Shown one piece after another: positions 26,473 through 35,542 of a stretch of DNA of 64,000 nt (positions are counted from its first letter, which is position 1; each line of letters opens with the position of its first letter). The stretch covers positions 1 to 64,000 of the forward strand of contig RXJW01000036.1 of the NCBI GenBank assembly GCA_003963005.1, given 5' to 3'. The translations under genes and the position numbers were made by a program. Origin of the DNA: Burkholderiales bacterium. GTDB taxonomy: Bacteria > Pseudomonadota > Gammaproteobacteria > Burkholderiales > Burkholderiaceae_C. A model generated the notes under the pieces. The model did not search any database. It had not been told where the DNA came from and saw only the letters and a list, made by a program, of their open reading frames with translations.

Positions 26473-27312
26473 ATGAACGCCTTGCAGATCGCAGTGCTCG
26501 CGCTGGTCCAGGGCGTTGCCGAACTGCTGCCGGTATCGAGTTCGGCTCACGTTATCCTGGCTGAGAAGCTGATGGGCCTGGACCCCACGGCCCCTGACAT
26601 GACGCTGCTGCTCGTGATGCTGCATCTGGGCACGATGTTCGCGGTCATTGTCTACTTCTGGCGATCCTGGCGGCAGACCTATTTCGCGTCGCGCCACGCC
26701 TTTCAAACGAACGGGCTGCAGGTGGCGCTGGCGACCGCGGCCACCGGGGTGGTTGGTCTGGTGCTGCTGCAGGCCATCAAGCATCTTGTCGCCGGCAACG
26801 CAGCCGGCTTCGAGATCGAGCAGTTGTTCGGCAACACGCGCCTGATCGCAGGGGCATTGGCCGCAGCCGGTGTCCTGATTCTGGTTTCGGCGATATCCGC
26901 GAACACCGCAAACGGCGAACTGAGTCTGCAGAGTGCGGCGTGGATTGGCGCCGTCCAAGGCGCGTGCCTGCCGTTCCGCGGCTTTTCCCGGTCGGGGGCA
27001 ACGATTTCCAGCGGGCTGCTGCTTGGCGTCAGCCGACGGCGGGCCGAGGAGTTCAGCTTTGCCTTGGCGGTCGTCCTGACCCCGGCAGTCATCGCCAAGG
27101 AGGGCTACCGCTTCGTGCAGGCTCACGCCAGCGCTGGCACCAGCGCGCCGCTGTGGCATCTACTGGGTCCGAGCCTGGCGGGCATGGGTCTGAGTTTTCT
27201 CGCCGGGCTCGCCGCGCTGCGCTGGTTGTCACGCTGGCTGGAGCAGGGGCGCTGGTACCTCTTCGGCGCCTATTGCTTGCTGGCTGCGCTGGTTGTCTTG
27301 ATCGTCGCCTGA
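26473..27312 (+). CDS. pbrB: Undecaprenyl-diphosphate phosphatase of the lead operon
   Basis: This 279-residue membrane protein belongs to the UppP/BacA family. The two active-site regions are visible: E-rich LVQGVAELLPVSSSAHVIL (about 13-31) and PFRGFSRSGATISSGLLLG (about 173-191). UppP releases phosphate from undecaprenyl diphosphate on the periplasmic side. In the known pbr system the paired PbrA and PbrB export lead and then release phosphate that precipitates it outside the cytoplasm; the same pairing here suggests the same job. It starts 40 bases after pbrA. Confidence 0.9.
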   Translation: MNALQIAVLALVQGVAELLPVSSSAHVILAEKLMGLDPTAPDMTLLLVMLHLGTMFAVIVYFWRSWRQTYFASRHAFQTNGLQVALATAATGVVGLVLLQAIKHLVAGNAAGFEIEQLFGNTRLIAGALAAAGVLILVSAISANTANGELSLQSAAWIGAVQGACLPFRGFSRSGATISSGLLLGVSRRRAEEFSFALAVVLTPAVIAKEGYRFVQAHASAGTSAPLWHLLGPSLAGMGLSFLAGLAALRWLSRWLEQGRWYLFGAYCLLAALVVLIVA

Positions 27313-27369
27313 CGGCTCGATATGCGTGCACGGACTCTCGCCCAAAGGCTGGCCCGCGCGTGCAAGAGA

Positions 27370-27388
27370 AATTAGAATCATTCGTATT
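27370..27388 (+). promoter_or_regulatory. Fur-like box before pbrT
   Basis: The 19 bases AATTAGAATCATTCGTATT contain the GAATCATTC core and flanking A/T pattern of Fur boxes. The centre lies about 30 bases before the pbrT ATG, where it would overlap the promoter. Since PbrT is related to iron permease FTR1, iron control would make sense. The match is clear by eye but was not scored. Confidence 0.55.
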
Positions 27389-27408
27389 GATATGTTCGGA
27401 CCCTGGTC

Positions 27409-29358
27409 ATGGTTTCATCGCGTCGCCACCTGCCGTTGATTGCTTTCGCTTTTGTGGCGCTCCTCGGGTTCGTCTCTAGGGGCAACGCGGCCGAGCCCGG
27501 CGTGGATGCCAAGGCCAAGCAGGTCTGGCAGTTGCTCGACTACGTCGCCGTGGACTACGGCGGTGCGGTGGCCAACGGAGCGGTGCTGAAAGCGTCGGAA
27601 TATGCCGAGATGCAGGAGTTCGCTGCGGCGGCCGAACGGCAGATGGGCGAATTGCCGCGCGGGGATGCCAGCGCCAACCTGCAGAAGCAGGTGACTCAAC
27701 TGCGCCAAGCGATCGCTGATAAGGCCGACCCAACAGCCGTGGCGCAGCTGGCTCATGGTCTGGCTGGCGAGGTGCTGAAGGCCTACCCGTTCCCGATCGC
27801 GCCGGCACAAGCGCCCGATCTCCGGCGCGGTGCGCAGCTGTTCCAGGCGCAATGCGCTGCCTGTCACGGCCCGCAGGGCCATGGCGATGGCCCTGTGGCG
27901 GCCACCCTCGACCCCAAGCCCACGGCCTTGTCGGAGCACCTGCGGGCGCGCGAGCGTTCGCTCTTCGCGCTGCACCAAGTCATCAGCAATGGCGTGAACG
28001 GCACCGCGATGGCCAGCTTCGGCGCCTTGCCGGAAGAAGACCGCTGGGCGCTGGCGTTCTTCGTCGGCACCTTGCCCTACGCCGCGGCCGATACGTCGGC
28101 GGGCGCAACCCTCTGGCAGACCAGTGCCAAGGCGCGCGAGGCCATGAGCGGCCTGGATGCGCTGACACAGACCTCCGAACACGCGCTGGCCGAGCGGCTT
28201 GGCGCCGAGTCAGCCAGGCCGGTGATGGCCTACCTGCGCGCCAATCCGCAGGCCTTGGCCGCGAACAAACCGGGCGGTACCTCAATCGCCAAAGCGAAGC
28301 TCGCGGAAAGCGTCGTTGCGGTACAAGCCGGTGATCGGGCGATGGCGACCAAGCTGGCCTTGTCGGCTTACCTCGACGGGTTCGAGCCGGTCGAACCGGC
28401 ACTGGCAACACGCGACCGCCCGTTGTTCGAGAAGATCGAGGCCGGTATGGTGGCCTATCGCGCCAAGGTGGCGAACGGCACCGTCGGAGACGTGCAGGCA
28501 TCGGCGCAGGCACTGCAAGGCTTGCTGAACGACGCCGAGAAGGCCTTGGCGCCATCCGACAACGATGCTGCCGCCGCGTTCATCGGCGCGTTGACCATCC
28601 TCCTGCGCGAAGGCCTGGAAGCGCTGCTGGTGGTCGTGGCCATGGTGGCCTTCCTCAAGAAGGCCGAGCGGCAGGACGTGCTGGTTTATGTGCACGCCGG
28701 CTGGATCGCTGCATTGGCCGCAGGTGGCGTGACCTGGGCCGTGGCAACTTACATGGTCAGCGTCAGCGGCGCGAGCCGGGAGCTGACCGAAGGGTTTTCA
28801 TCACTGTTTGCCGCCGTCGTGCTGCTGGGCGTGGGCATGTGGATGCATCAGAAGAGCGTGGCCGGTCGCTGGCAGGTCTATCTCAAGGAAAAGATGTCGT
28901 CGGCGCTGACCAAGCGCGCGGCCTGGTTCCTGTTTTCGCTGGCGTTCATCGCGGTCTACCGCGAAGTGTTCGAGACGGTGCTGTTCTATGCCGCGCTCTG
29001 GACCGAGGGCAATGGCTGGCCGCTGCTTGGCGGTCTGGTGGCGGGCATGGCCGTGCTGGGAGTCGTGGCCGCGGTCTTGTTGCGCACCAGCGCCAGGTTG
29101 CCGATCGGCAAGTTCTTCGCCGCCAGTTCGCTGTTGGTGGCGGTGCTTGCCGTGGTGCTCGCCGGCAAGGGCATCGCCGGCCTGCAGGAGGCGGGCTGGA
29201 TACACACGAGCCCGGTCGCCTTCCCGCGCATCGACATCCTGGGCATCCGGCCCACGTGGCAGACGCTGCTGGCGCAGCTGACCGTTTTGCTCGTCGTGCT
29301 CATCGCGTTCATGGTCAACACGAGATCGAGCGAAGCACCCGCGCCAAAGCGCGCCTGA
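27409..29358 (+). CDS. pbrT: FTR1-family metal permease with cytochrome c domain (PbrT-like)
   Basis: This 649-residue protein has a signal peptide, a periplasmic region containing a c-type haem site CAACH (about 149-153), a helical linker, and a C-terminal FTR1-type permease of about seven membrane segments. The two REXXE metal-transport motifs are REGLE (about 400) and REVFE (about 518). PbrT is known as a Pb(II) uptake protein in Cupriavidus; FTR1 proteins import iron after oxidation. The Fur-like box upstream and the haem domain suggest that iron may be a natural substrate here. It is the last gene of the pbr block. Confidence 0.88.
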   Translation: MVSSRRHLPLIAFAFVALLGFVSRGNAAEPGVDAKAKQVWQLLDYVAVDYGGAVANGAVLKASEYAEMQEFAAAAERQMGELPRGDASANLQKQVTQLRQAIADKADPTAVAQLAHGLAGEVLKAYPFPIAPAQAPDLRRGAQLFQAQCAACHGPQGHGDGPVAATLDPKPTALSEHLRARERSLFALHQVISNGVNGTAMASFGALPEEDRWALAFFVGTLPYAAADTSAGATLWQTSAKAREAMSGLDALTQTSEHALAERLGAESARPVMAYLRANPQALAANKPGGTSIAKAKLAESVVAVQAGDRAMATKLALSAYLDGFEPVEPALATRDRPLFEKIEAGMVAYRAKVANGTVGDVQASAQALQGLLNDAEKALAPSDNDAAAAFIGALTILLREGLEALLVVVAMVAFLKKAERQDVLVYVHAGWIAALAAGGVTWAVATYMVSVSGASRELTEGFSSLFAAVVLLGVGMWMHQKSVAGRWQVYLKEKMSSALTKRAAWFLFSLAFIAVYREVFETVLFYAALWTEGNGWPLLGGLVAGMAVLGVVAAVLLRTSARLPIGKFFAASSLLVAVLAVVLAGKGIAGLQEAGWIHTSPVAFPRIDILGIRPTWQTLLAQLTVLLVVLIAFMVNTRSSEAPAPKRA

Positions 29359-29401
29359 GTCGGCCTCTGTCGCGCAAACGATCACCGCTACACTTTCGTC
29401 C

Positions 29402-29770
29402 ATGTCCCGGCTTCTCATCATCGTGCTGCTGTTGTGGCTGCCGTTCCAGTTCGCCTGGGGCGCAGCCGCGAGCTATTGCCAGCACGAGCAAGGCGCGGGT
29501 GTGAGCCATTTCGGGCATCACAGCCACAAACACCAGGGCAAGTCGCTTCAATGTACCGGTGACTCGACCGCCGACAAGAAGACCTCGCTCGCCGACGAAG
29601 ACCTCGACTGCGACTACTGCCACATCAGCTGTGCACAGCCGCTGGTGCCCGTGTCATTCGGGTGCGACATCGATCTGATACAGCACGCCGTACCGAGCAC
29701 CTTCGTCAACGGGCACTCGCCCCACATCCCCGACCTGATCGAACGCCCCAAGTGGACCCTCGCCGCGTGA
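29402..29770 (+). CDS. czcI: CzcI-like small secreted protein
   Basis: This 122-residue protein has a signal peptide (LLIIVLLLWLPFQFAWGAAA) and a mature part with His and Cys clusters: YCQHE, HFGHHSHKHQ, CDYCHISC. This pattern, together with its place directly upstream of czcC, czcB and czcA, matches CzcI, which is thought to help control czc expression from the periplasm. It starts 43 bases after pbrT. A 108-base gap separates it from czcC. Confidence 0.85.
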   Translation: MSRLLIIVLLLWLPFQFAWGAAASYCQHEQGAGVSHFGHHSHKHQGKSLQCTGDSTADKKTSLADEDLDCDYCHISCAQPLVPVSFGCDIDLIQHAVPSTFVNGHSPHIPDLIERPKWTLAA

Positions 29771-29878
29771 TTCGGCGAGCGAGTCCCTGCGTGATCTTCC
29801 GGTACCACACCGCCGCGTAGCACCGACTTCCTCGCCGAATTCTTCCGGTCTGTTGTTTCCCACAACGAGGAGAGTTCG

Positions 29879-31210
29879 ATGCGATCGAAGACGCTGGCGC
29901 ATGCCATCGCGATGGCAGCTGCCGCAATTGCGAACAGCGCCTTTCTGTTCATACCCACGGCCGGGCTCGCGCAGCCGGCACCGCCTGCGCAGGCCTCGGC
30001 CACTACCGCGCTGCGCGCCCTGACCTTGCAAGAAGCGCTGGCCCTGGCCGACGCGGCCAATCCGGCACTCAAGACCAAGCAGGCCCAGCTCGCTGCCGCC
30101 GAAGGTGTTCAAACCGACGCCAACGCGCTGCTGTCCAGCAACCCGCAGTTGTCGCTCGACCAGACTCGGCGCGCGGTCCCACAGGCCGGGCTCGGCACCG
30201 AGACCCGGCGGGAGTGGAGTGCCGGGATTTCCCAGACGCTGGAGATCGCCGGCCAGCGCGGCCACCGCCGTGATGCCGCTGCCGCCGCGCTGTCGGCGCT
30301 GCGCTCGGAGATCGAGGAGGCACGCCGGGTCGCGCGCGCGTCGGCGTCCGAACGCTTCCATCGCGTGCTCGCGCTGCAGCAGCGCGTCGCACTGGAGGCC
30401 GAGGCGGGCAAACTGTTCGACGACACTGCAGCGGCGATCCAGAAACGCCGCGCCGCGGGCGAAGACACCAAGCTCGACGCCAACATCGCGACCGTCGAAG
30501 CCGAACGCGCACGCAACCAGCTCGCGCTGGCGCAAGAGCAACTCCTCGATGCGCGCGCCGAGCTGGCGGCCACGCTGCAACTCCCACCCGCGAGCCTGCC
30601 GCAGGCCGTCGGTGAACTGACGCTGCCGCAGGCCAAGCTCACGCTAGGCGACCTGATGGCCTCGGTCGATGCGCAGCCGCGGCTGCGCGCGTTGCAGGAT
30701 CGGGAGAACAGTGCGACCGCCAAGCTGAGGTTGGAGCAATCGAGCGTCTACCCGGACGTGACGGTCGGCCTGAACGTCGGCCGCGAAGGACCGAACGACG
30801 GTCGCGAACGCCTGACGACCGTCACCGTGTCCGTTCCCCTGCCGCTGTTCAAGCGCAACGCCGGTGGCATCGGCCAGGCGCGATCCGACCTGAGCCAGGT
30901 GCAGATCGAACGCGAGGCCGCCTCGCGCGACGCTCGCGCGACGGTCAGCTCGCTGTGGCTGAAGCTGAACAGCCTCGAATCGCGGGTGCGCCGCCTGCAG
31001 GGTTCGATGCTGCCCGCGCTCGCCGACAACCAGCAGTTGTCGCTGAAGTCGCAACGCGCCGGCCAGATTGGCTTGCTCGAATTGATCGTCGTCAGCCGCC
31101 AGGCGCTCGATGCACGCCGCGACCTCAACGACGCACTCGCCGACTACCACGTCACCCGCCACGCCCTGGAGGCTGCGGCCGGCCTGGCGCTGGAAGGAAC
31201 CCAACCATGA
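29879..31210 (+). CDS. czcC: CzcC-type outer-membrane factor
   Basis: This 443-residue protein has a long signal peptide and two TolC-like repeats of coiled-coil helices and barrel strands (LTLQEALALADAANPALKTKQAQ, then KLRLEQSSVYPDVTVGLNVG and TVTVSVPLPLFKRNAG). It is the outer-membrane channel of the tripartite CzcCBA efflux system. A ribosome site (AGGAG) precedes the ATG. Its stop overlaps the czcB start by four bases. No lipobox is seen. Confidence 0.92.
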   Translation: MRSKTLAHAIAMAAAAIANSAFLFIPTAGLAQPAPPAQASATTALRALTLQEALALADAANPALKTKQAQLAAAEGVQTDANALLSSNPQLSLDQTRRAVPQAGLGTETRREWSAGISQTLEIAGQRGHRRDAAAAALSALRSEIEEARRVARASASERFHRVLALQQRVALEAEAGKLFDDTAAAIQKRRAAGEDTKLDANIATVEAERARNQLALAQEQLLDARAELAATLQLPPASLPQAVGELTLPQAKLTLGDLMASVDAQPRLRALQDRENSATAKLRLEQSSVYPDVTVGLNVGREGPNDGRERLTTVTVSVPLPLFKRNAGGIGQARSDLSQVQIEREAASRDARATVSSLWLKLNSLESRVRRLQGSMLPALADNQQLSLKSQRAGQIGLLELIVVSRQALDARRDLNDALADYHVTRHALEAAAGLALEGTQP

Positions 31211-32409
31211 AGAACATCAACTCGAACTCACTCGTCTCCGCGCTGACCGCGGCCGTTCTGGCTGTCATGCTCACTGCCTGCGGCGGCAGTAAGCCGGCCG
31301 ACCCCAAGGAGGCGAAGGAGGCCAAAGAGGCTCCCAAGGCCGAAGGCGCCAAGGAAGCCGACGGCCTGAAGCTGTCGGCCGAAGAAGCTACGCGCGCCGG
31401 ACTCAAGGTCGAGACACTGGCGCAGCAGGCCTTCGCCGACACGATCACGGTCACCGCGACCATTCGTCCGAACCAGGACCGCATCGCACGTGTCGCGCCG
31501 CGCATCGAAGGGCGGATCGTCCAGGTGATGGCCGGCCTCGGTGCGCAGGTCAAGGCGGGCCAGCCGTTGGCGGTGCTCGACAGCCTGGCCATCGGCGAAG
31601 CCCAGGCAGCACTGCTGCACGCGCAGTCGAGTCAGCGCGTCGCGCAGGCCGACTTCAAGCGCGCGGAATCGCTGATCGCCGACGAGATCATTCCGCAGCG
31701 CGACTTTCTGCGTGCCAAAGCGGACCTGGAGAAGTCATCTGCGGAACTGCGCGCCGCGCAGGACAAGCTGCGCCTGCTCGGTGGATCAGCAAAGGCCGAT
31801 GGTGCCGCCAACTCGACCTTCCCGGTCATGGCGCCTCTGGCCGGTACCGTCATTCAGAAGAAGGCGACGGTGGGAGAACTGGGTGCGCCGAGCGACCCGC
31901 TGTTCACCGTCGCCGACCTGTCCAAGGTCTGGATCGAGGCGAACCTGACCGACGACACCTTGGCCAAGGTGAAGGTTGGCTCGGCGGCGACGGTCACCGT
32001 CACGGCGTATCCCGGTGAACGTTTCGCCGGGCGCGTGACCTACATCGCCAGTCTGCTCGACAAGGACTCGCGGACGATCCCGGCGCGCATCGAAGTCGAA
32101 AACAAGGACGGCCGTCTGAAGCCAGAGATGTTCGCCACCGCGACCATCGAAACGAGCGGTGGAACTGCCGGTGCCAAGCGCGAGGTGCTGTCGGTTCCAG
32201 ACGCGGCGATCCTGCTGCTGCAGGGTCAGCCGACCATCTTCGTGGAGGAGCACGGCAGCTATGAAGCACGCGCCATCGAGCCTGGCGACAAGCTGTCCGG
32301 CCGCACCGTCGTCAAGTCCGGTGTCGCCGCCGGCGATAAGGTGGTCACCGCAGGCGCCTACGCGTTGAAGGCTCGCCTGCTCAAGTCGCAAATCGGCGAC
32401 GCGCATTGA
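31207..32409 (+). CDS. czcB: CzcB-type periplasmic adaptor (lipoprotein)
   Basis: This 400-residue membrane fusion protein starts with a lipoprotein signal ending in the lipobox LTAC (Cys about residue 25), followed by a Lys/Glu/Ala-rich linker. It then has the barrel-sandwich halves (RIARVAPRIEGRIVQV... and GTVIQKKATVGELG), an alpha hairpin and the beta-barrel domain (VWIEANLTDDTLAKVKVGS). It bridges CzcA and CzcC across the periplasm. It overlaps czcC and lies 12 bases before czcA. Confidence 0.93.
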   Translation: MKNINSNSLVSALTAAVLAVMLTACGGSKPADPKEAKEAKEAPKAEGAKEADGLKLSAEEATRAGLKVETLAQQAFADTITVTATIRPNQDRIARVAPRIEGRIVQVMAGLGAQVKAGQPLAVLDSLAIGEAQAALLHAQSSQRVAQADFKRAESLIADEIIPQRDFLRAKADLEKSSAELRAAQDKLRLLGGSAKADGAANSTFPVMAPLAGTVIQKKATVGELGAPSDPLFTVADLSKVWIEANLTDDTLAKVKVGSAATVTVTAYPGERFAGRVTYIASLLDKDSRTIPARIEVENKDGRLKPEMFATATIETSGGTAGAKREVLSVPDAAILLLQGQPTIFVEEHGSYEARAIEPGDKLSGRTVVKSGVAAGDKVVTAGAYALKARLLKSQIGDAH

Positions 32410-32421
32410 GAGAGAAGAACC

Positions 32422-35400
32422 ATGCTCAATGCCATCGTCGACGCTTCACTGCGTTACAAGGTTCTCGTGCTTGTCGCCTTCCTCATCGTCGTGGGGCTGG
32501 GCGTGCAGGCGTTTCGTCAGGTGCCGGTGGATGCGTTCCCGGACGTGACGCCGATCCAGGTCAACATCTACACCGAATCGCCCGGCCTCGCGGCCGAGGA
32601 CGTGGAAAAGCTGCTCACCACACCTATCGAAGGCGCGATGGCGGGCTTGCCCGGCGTCGAGGAAGTGCGCTCCGTGTCGCTGTTCGGCCTGTCCTATGTC
32701 GGCATCTACTTCAAGGACAACGTCGACATTTACTTCGCCCGACGCCTGGTCCGCGAGAAGCTGCAGGAAGCCAAGGGGCGTCTGCCGCAGGGCTACGGCG
32801 AGCCAGTGCTCGGGCCCAACAGCTCGGGCTTGGGCCAGGTGTTCTGGTACACGATCGAGTCGGCTGACAAGAAGCTGAGCAGCATGGACCTGCGCACGCT
32901 GCACGACTGGACGGTGCGACTGATCCTGCGCACGTCGCCCGGCGTCGACGACGTGATCTCGTGGGGCGGCGACCAGAAGCAGTACCAGGTGCAGATCGAC
33001 CCGCGCAAGCTCATCAAGTACGGCTTGTCTTTCAAACAGGTGATGGAGCGCCTGGCGGCAAACAACAAGCAGGTGGGTGGGCAGTCGATCAACCTCGGCT
33101 CCGAGCAGTACCTGGTGCGCGGCCTCGGCCTGGTCACCAACACCACCGACATCGCCGGCATCGTGGTGGCAGAGCGCAACGGCTCGCCGATCTACGTGCG
33201 CGACGTGGCGGATGTGAAGGAGGCGGCGGCACCGCGCTTCGGCGCTGTCACCCGCGACGGCAAGGAGGCGGTGCTCGGCATCGCGCTGTCACGCGTGAAC
33301 GAGAACGCGAAGAACGTCGTCGATGCGGTCAAGGCCAAGCTCGCCATCGCCCAGGCCGCGCTGCCCAAGGGCGTGTCGCTGGTGCCGATCTACGACCGCA
33401 CCGAGCTGGTCGAGAAGGCGCTGAAGACGGCGGAGAGTTCGCTCGTCGAAGGCGCGGTGCTGGTCGCGATCATTCTGTTCCTGTTCCTCGGCGAGTTCCG
33501 CTCGGCCATCGTCGTGATCGTGACCTTGCCGATGGCGATGCTGATCGCCTTCATCCTGATGCAGCAGTTCGGCGTCTCGGCCAACCTGATGTCGCTGGCC
33601 GGCCTGGCGATCGGCACCGGGATGATGGTGGACGGGGCGGTCGTGATGGTCGAGAACGCGTTCCGCCTGCTGGCGCATGCGAAGGAGTCCGGCAAGCCGA
33701 TTCAGAAGACCCACCTGATCCTCGAAGCCGCACGCGAAGTGGTGAACCCGGTCGCGTTCGCGATCCTGATCATCATCGTCGTCTTCCTGCCGTTGTTCTC
33801 GCTGACCGGGCTCGAAGGCAAGCTGTTCAAGCCTATGGCCTACACCATCACCTTCGCGATGGTGGGTTCGCTGCTGCTGTCGATGACGCTGGTGCCGGTG
33901 CTTGCGGCGCTGATCCTGAAGCCGAAGGAGGAGCGCGACACCTTCCTGGTGCGCTGGGCGAAGAAGGCCTACCTGCCGCTGCTCGACTGGGCGCTGGAGC
34001 GCAAGAAGCCCGTGATCGGATCGGCGCTCGTGCTTCTGATCGGCTCGCTGGCGTTGTTCCCCTTCCTCGGCAAGGAGTTCATGCCGCAGTTGCAGGAGGG
34101 AACGATCCAGTTTCGCGTCACGGGCATCCCGTCCACGTCGCTGGACGAATCGATCCGCGTCTCCAACTTGGTGAGTGACACGCTGCACAAGCAGTTCCCG
34201 CAGGTGCGCTCGGTGCTCGCCACCATCGGCCGTGCCGAGGGCGGTGAGACCACCGACGTGAACTACATGGAGATCAATCTCGACACGAAGCCGCAATCGG
34301 AGTGGCCCGAGAAGATCAGCTATGCGACGCTCGCGCACGAGATGCAGGAGGCGCTCGAGAAGGTGGTGCCGACCGTGGTCTTCGGTGCCACGCAGCCGAT
34401 CCAGTCGCGTGTCGAGGAGTTGATCTCGGGCGTGCGGGCGACGCTGGCCTTGAAGCTCTACGGCGAGGACTTGGAGACCCTGGATCGCCTGACCGCGCAG
34501 TTGAAGGGCGTTCTCGACAAGGTGCCTGGCGCGGCCGACTTGTCGGCCGAGGCCAACAAGGGCAAGCCGCAGCTCGTCATCAAGGTCAACCGGGAAGCGG
34601 CGTCGCGCTACGGCATCAACGCCGACGAGATTCTGGAAGTCGTGCAGGCCGGCATCGGCGGCCAGGCGGTGTCGACGCTGATCGACGGCACCCGGCGTTT
34701 CGACATCGCGGTGCGGCTGGCCGACGGCTTCCGGGTCGATCCGGCATCCATCGCCGCGATCCCGATCCGCACCGGCGAAGGCGCGCTGGTGCCGTTCTCG
34801 CAGGTCGCCACCATCGAACTCGACGAAGGCTACTCCTTCGTGCGCCGTGAAGCCTTGCAGCGTTATTCCGTACTGCAGCTCGACGTGAAGGGCCGCGACG
34901 TGGACAGCTTCGTCAAGGAAGCCGACGCGAAAATCAAGGAACAGGTCAAGCTGCCGGCGGGCTATTGGGTCGAGTGGGGCGGCGCGTTCGAGAACCAGCA
35001 GCGCGCGATGGCACGCCTGGCGGTGATCGTGCCGCTGACCATCGGCCTGATCTTCATGCTGCTGTACACCGCGTTCAACTCGGTGCGGCATGCGTCGCTG
35101 ATCATCGCCAACGTGCCGTTCGCGATCATCGGAGGCATCGTCGGGCTGTTCGTCAGCGGGCAGTACCTGTCGGTACCGTCAGCCATCGGCTTCATTGCAG
35201 TCTTCGGCGTGGCGATGCTGAACGGCATCGTGATGGTGTCGTTCCTGAACGACCTGAGACGACAGGGGCGCTCCGTGCGCGACGCGGTGCGGCAGGGTGC
35301 GGCCTTGCGACTGCGGCCGGTGCTGATGACGGCCTCGGTCGCGATCCTCGGCCTGATCCCGATGCTGCTGTCCACCGGGGTCGGTGCCGAAACACAGCGG

Positions 35401-35541
35401 CCGTTGGCGACCGTCGTGGTCGGCGGCCTGTTCACCTCCACCGCGCTCACGCTGCTGCTGTTGCCGCTGATCTACGAATGGTCCGAGCTGCGCGCGGAGG
35501 CGCGGCGTGCGCGTGCCGAGGCCGCTCTCCAGGGCGCTTGA
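32422..35541 (+). CDS. czcA: Heavy-metal efflux RND pump CzcA
   Basis: This 1039-residue protein has the twelve-helix RND layout with two large periplasmic loops. The first periplasmic loop opens VPVDAFPDVTPIQVNIYTE, the usual HME-RND signature. Transmembrane helix 4 reads AIGTGMMVDGAVVMVEN: the VDGA and VEN parts of the metal-RND consensus are kept, but the Asp of the DFG usual in Co/Zn/Cd pumps is Gly. Metal specificity is therefore not sure. It exports divalent cations using the proton gradient. Upstream are czcI, czcC and czcB, and a ZIP gene starts two bases after the stop. Confidence 0.93.
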   Translation: MLNAIVDASLRYKVLVLVAFLIVVGLGVQAFRQVPVDAFPDVTPIQVNIYTESPGLAAEDVEKLLTTPIEGAMAGLPGVEEVRSVSLFGLSYVGIYFKDNVDIYFARRLVREKLQEAKGRLPQGYGEPVLGPNSSGLGQVFWYTIESADKKLSSMDLRTLHDWTVRLILRTSPGVDDVISWGGDQKQYQVQIDPRKLIKYGLSFKQVMERLAANNKQVGGQSINLGSEQYLVRGLGLVTNTTDIAGIVVAERNGSPIYVRDVADVKEAAAPRFGAVTRDGKEAVLGIALSRVNENAKNVVDAVKAKLAIAQAALPKGVSLVPIYDRTELVEKALKTAESSLVEGAVLVAIILFLFLGEFRSAIVVIVTLPMAMLIAFILMQQFGVSANLMSLAGLAIGTGMMVDGAVVMVENAFRLLAHAKESGKPIQKTHLILEAAREVVNPVAFAILIIIVVFLPLFSLTGLEGKLFKPMAYTITFAMVGSLLLSMTLVPVLAALILKPKEERDTFLVRWAKKAYLPLLDWALERKKPVIGSALVLLIGSLALFPFLGKEFMPQLQEGTIQFRVTGIPSTSLDESIRVSNLVSDTLHKQFPQVRSVLATIGRAEGGETTDVNYMEINLDTKPQSEWPEKISYATLAHEMQEALEKVVPTVVFGATQPIQSRVEELISGVRATLALKLYGEDLETLDRLTAQLKGVLDKVPGAADLSAEANKGKPQLVIKVNREAASRYGINADEILEVVQAGIGGQAVSTLIDGTRRFDIAVRLADGFRVDPASIAAIPIRTGEGALVPFSQVATIELDEGYSFVRREALQRYSVLQLDVKGRDVDSFVKEADAKIKEQVKLPAGYWVEWGGAFENQQRAMARLAVIVPLTIGLIFMLLYTAFNSVRHASLIIANVPFAIIGGIVGLFVSGQYLSVPSAIGFIAVFGVAMLNGIVMVSFLNDLRRQGRSVRDAVRQGAALRLRPVLMTASVAILGLIPMLLSTGVGAETQRPLATVVVGGLFTSTALTLLLLPLIYEWSELRAEARRARAEAALQGA

Positions 35542-35542
35542 C

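Noticed and set aside
29771-29839. Inverted repeat TTCGGCGAG / CTCGCCGAA between czcI and czcC
   Set aside because: The arms are 51 bases apart and lie in very GC-rich sequence; no T-run or operator context supports a role.
33289-35091. A 600-codon open frame antisense to czcA
   Set aside because: High GC content makes long stop-free antisense frames common. The translation is rich in Arg, His, Gln and Asp and has no domain, while the czcA frame is clear.
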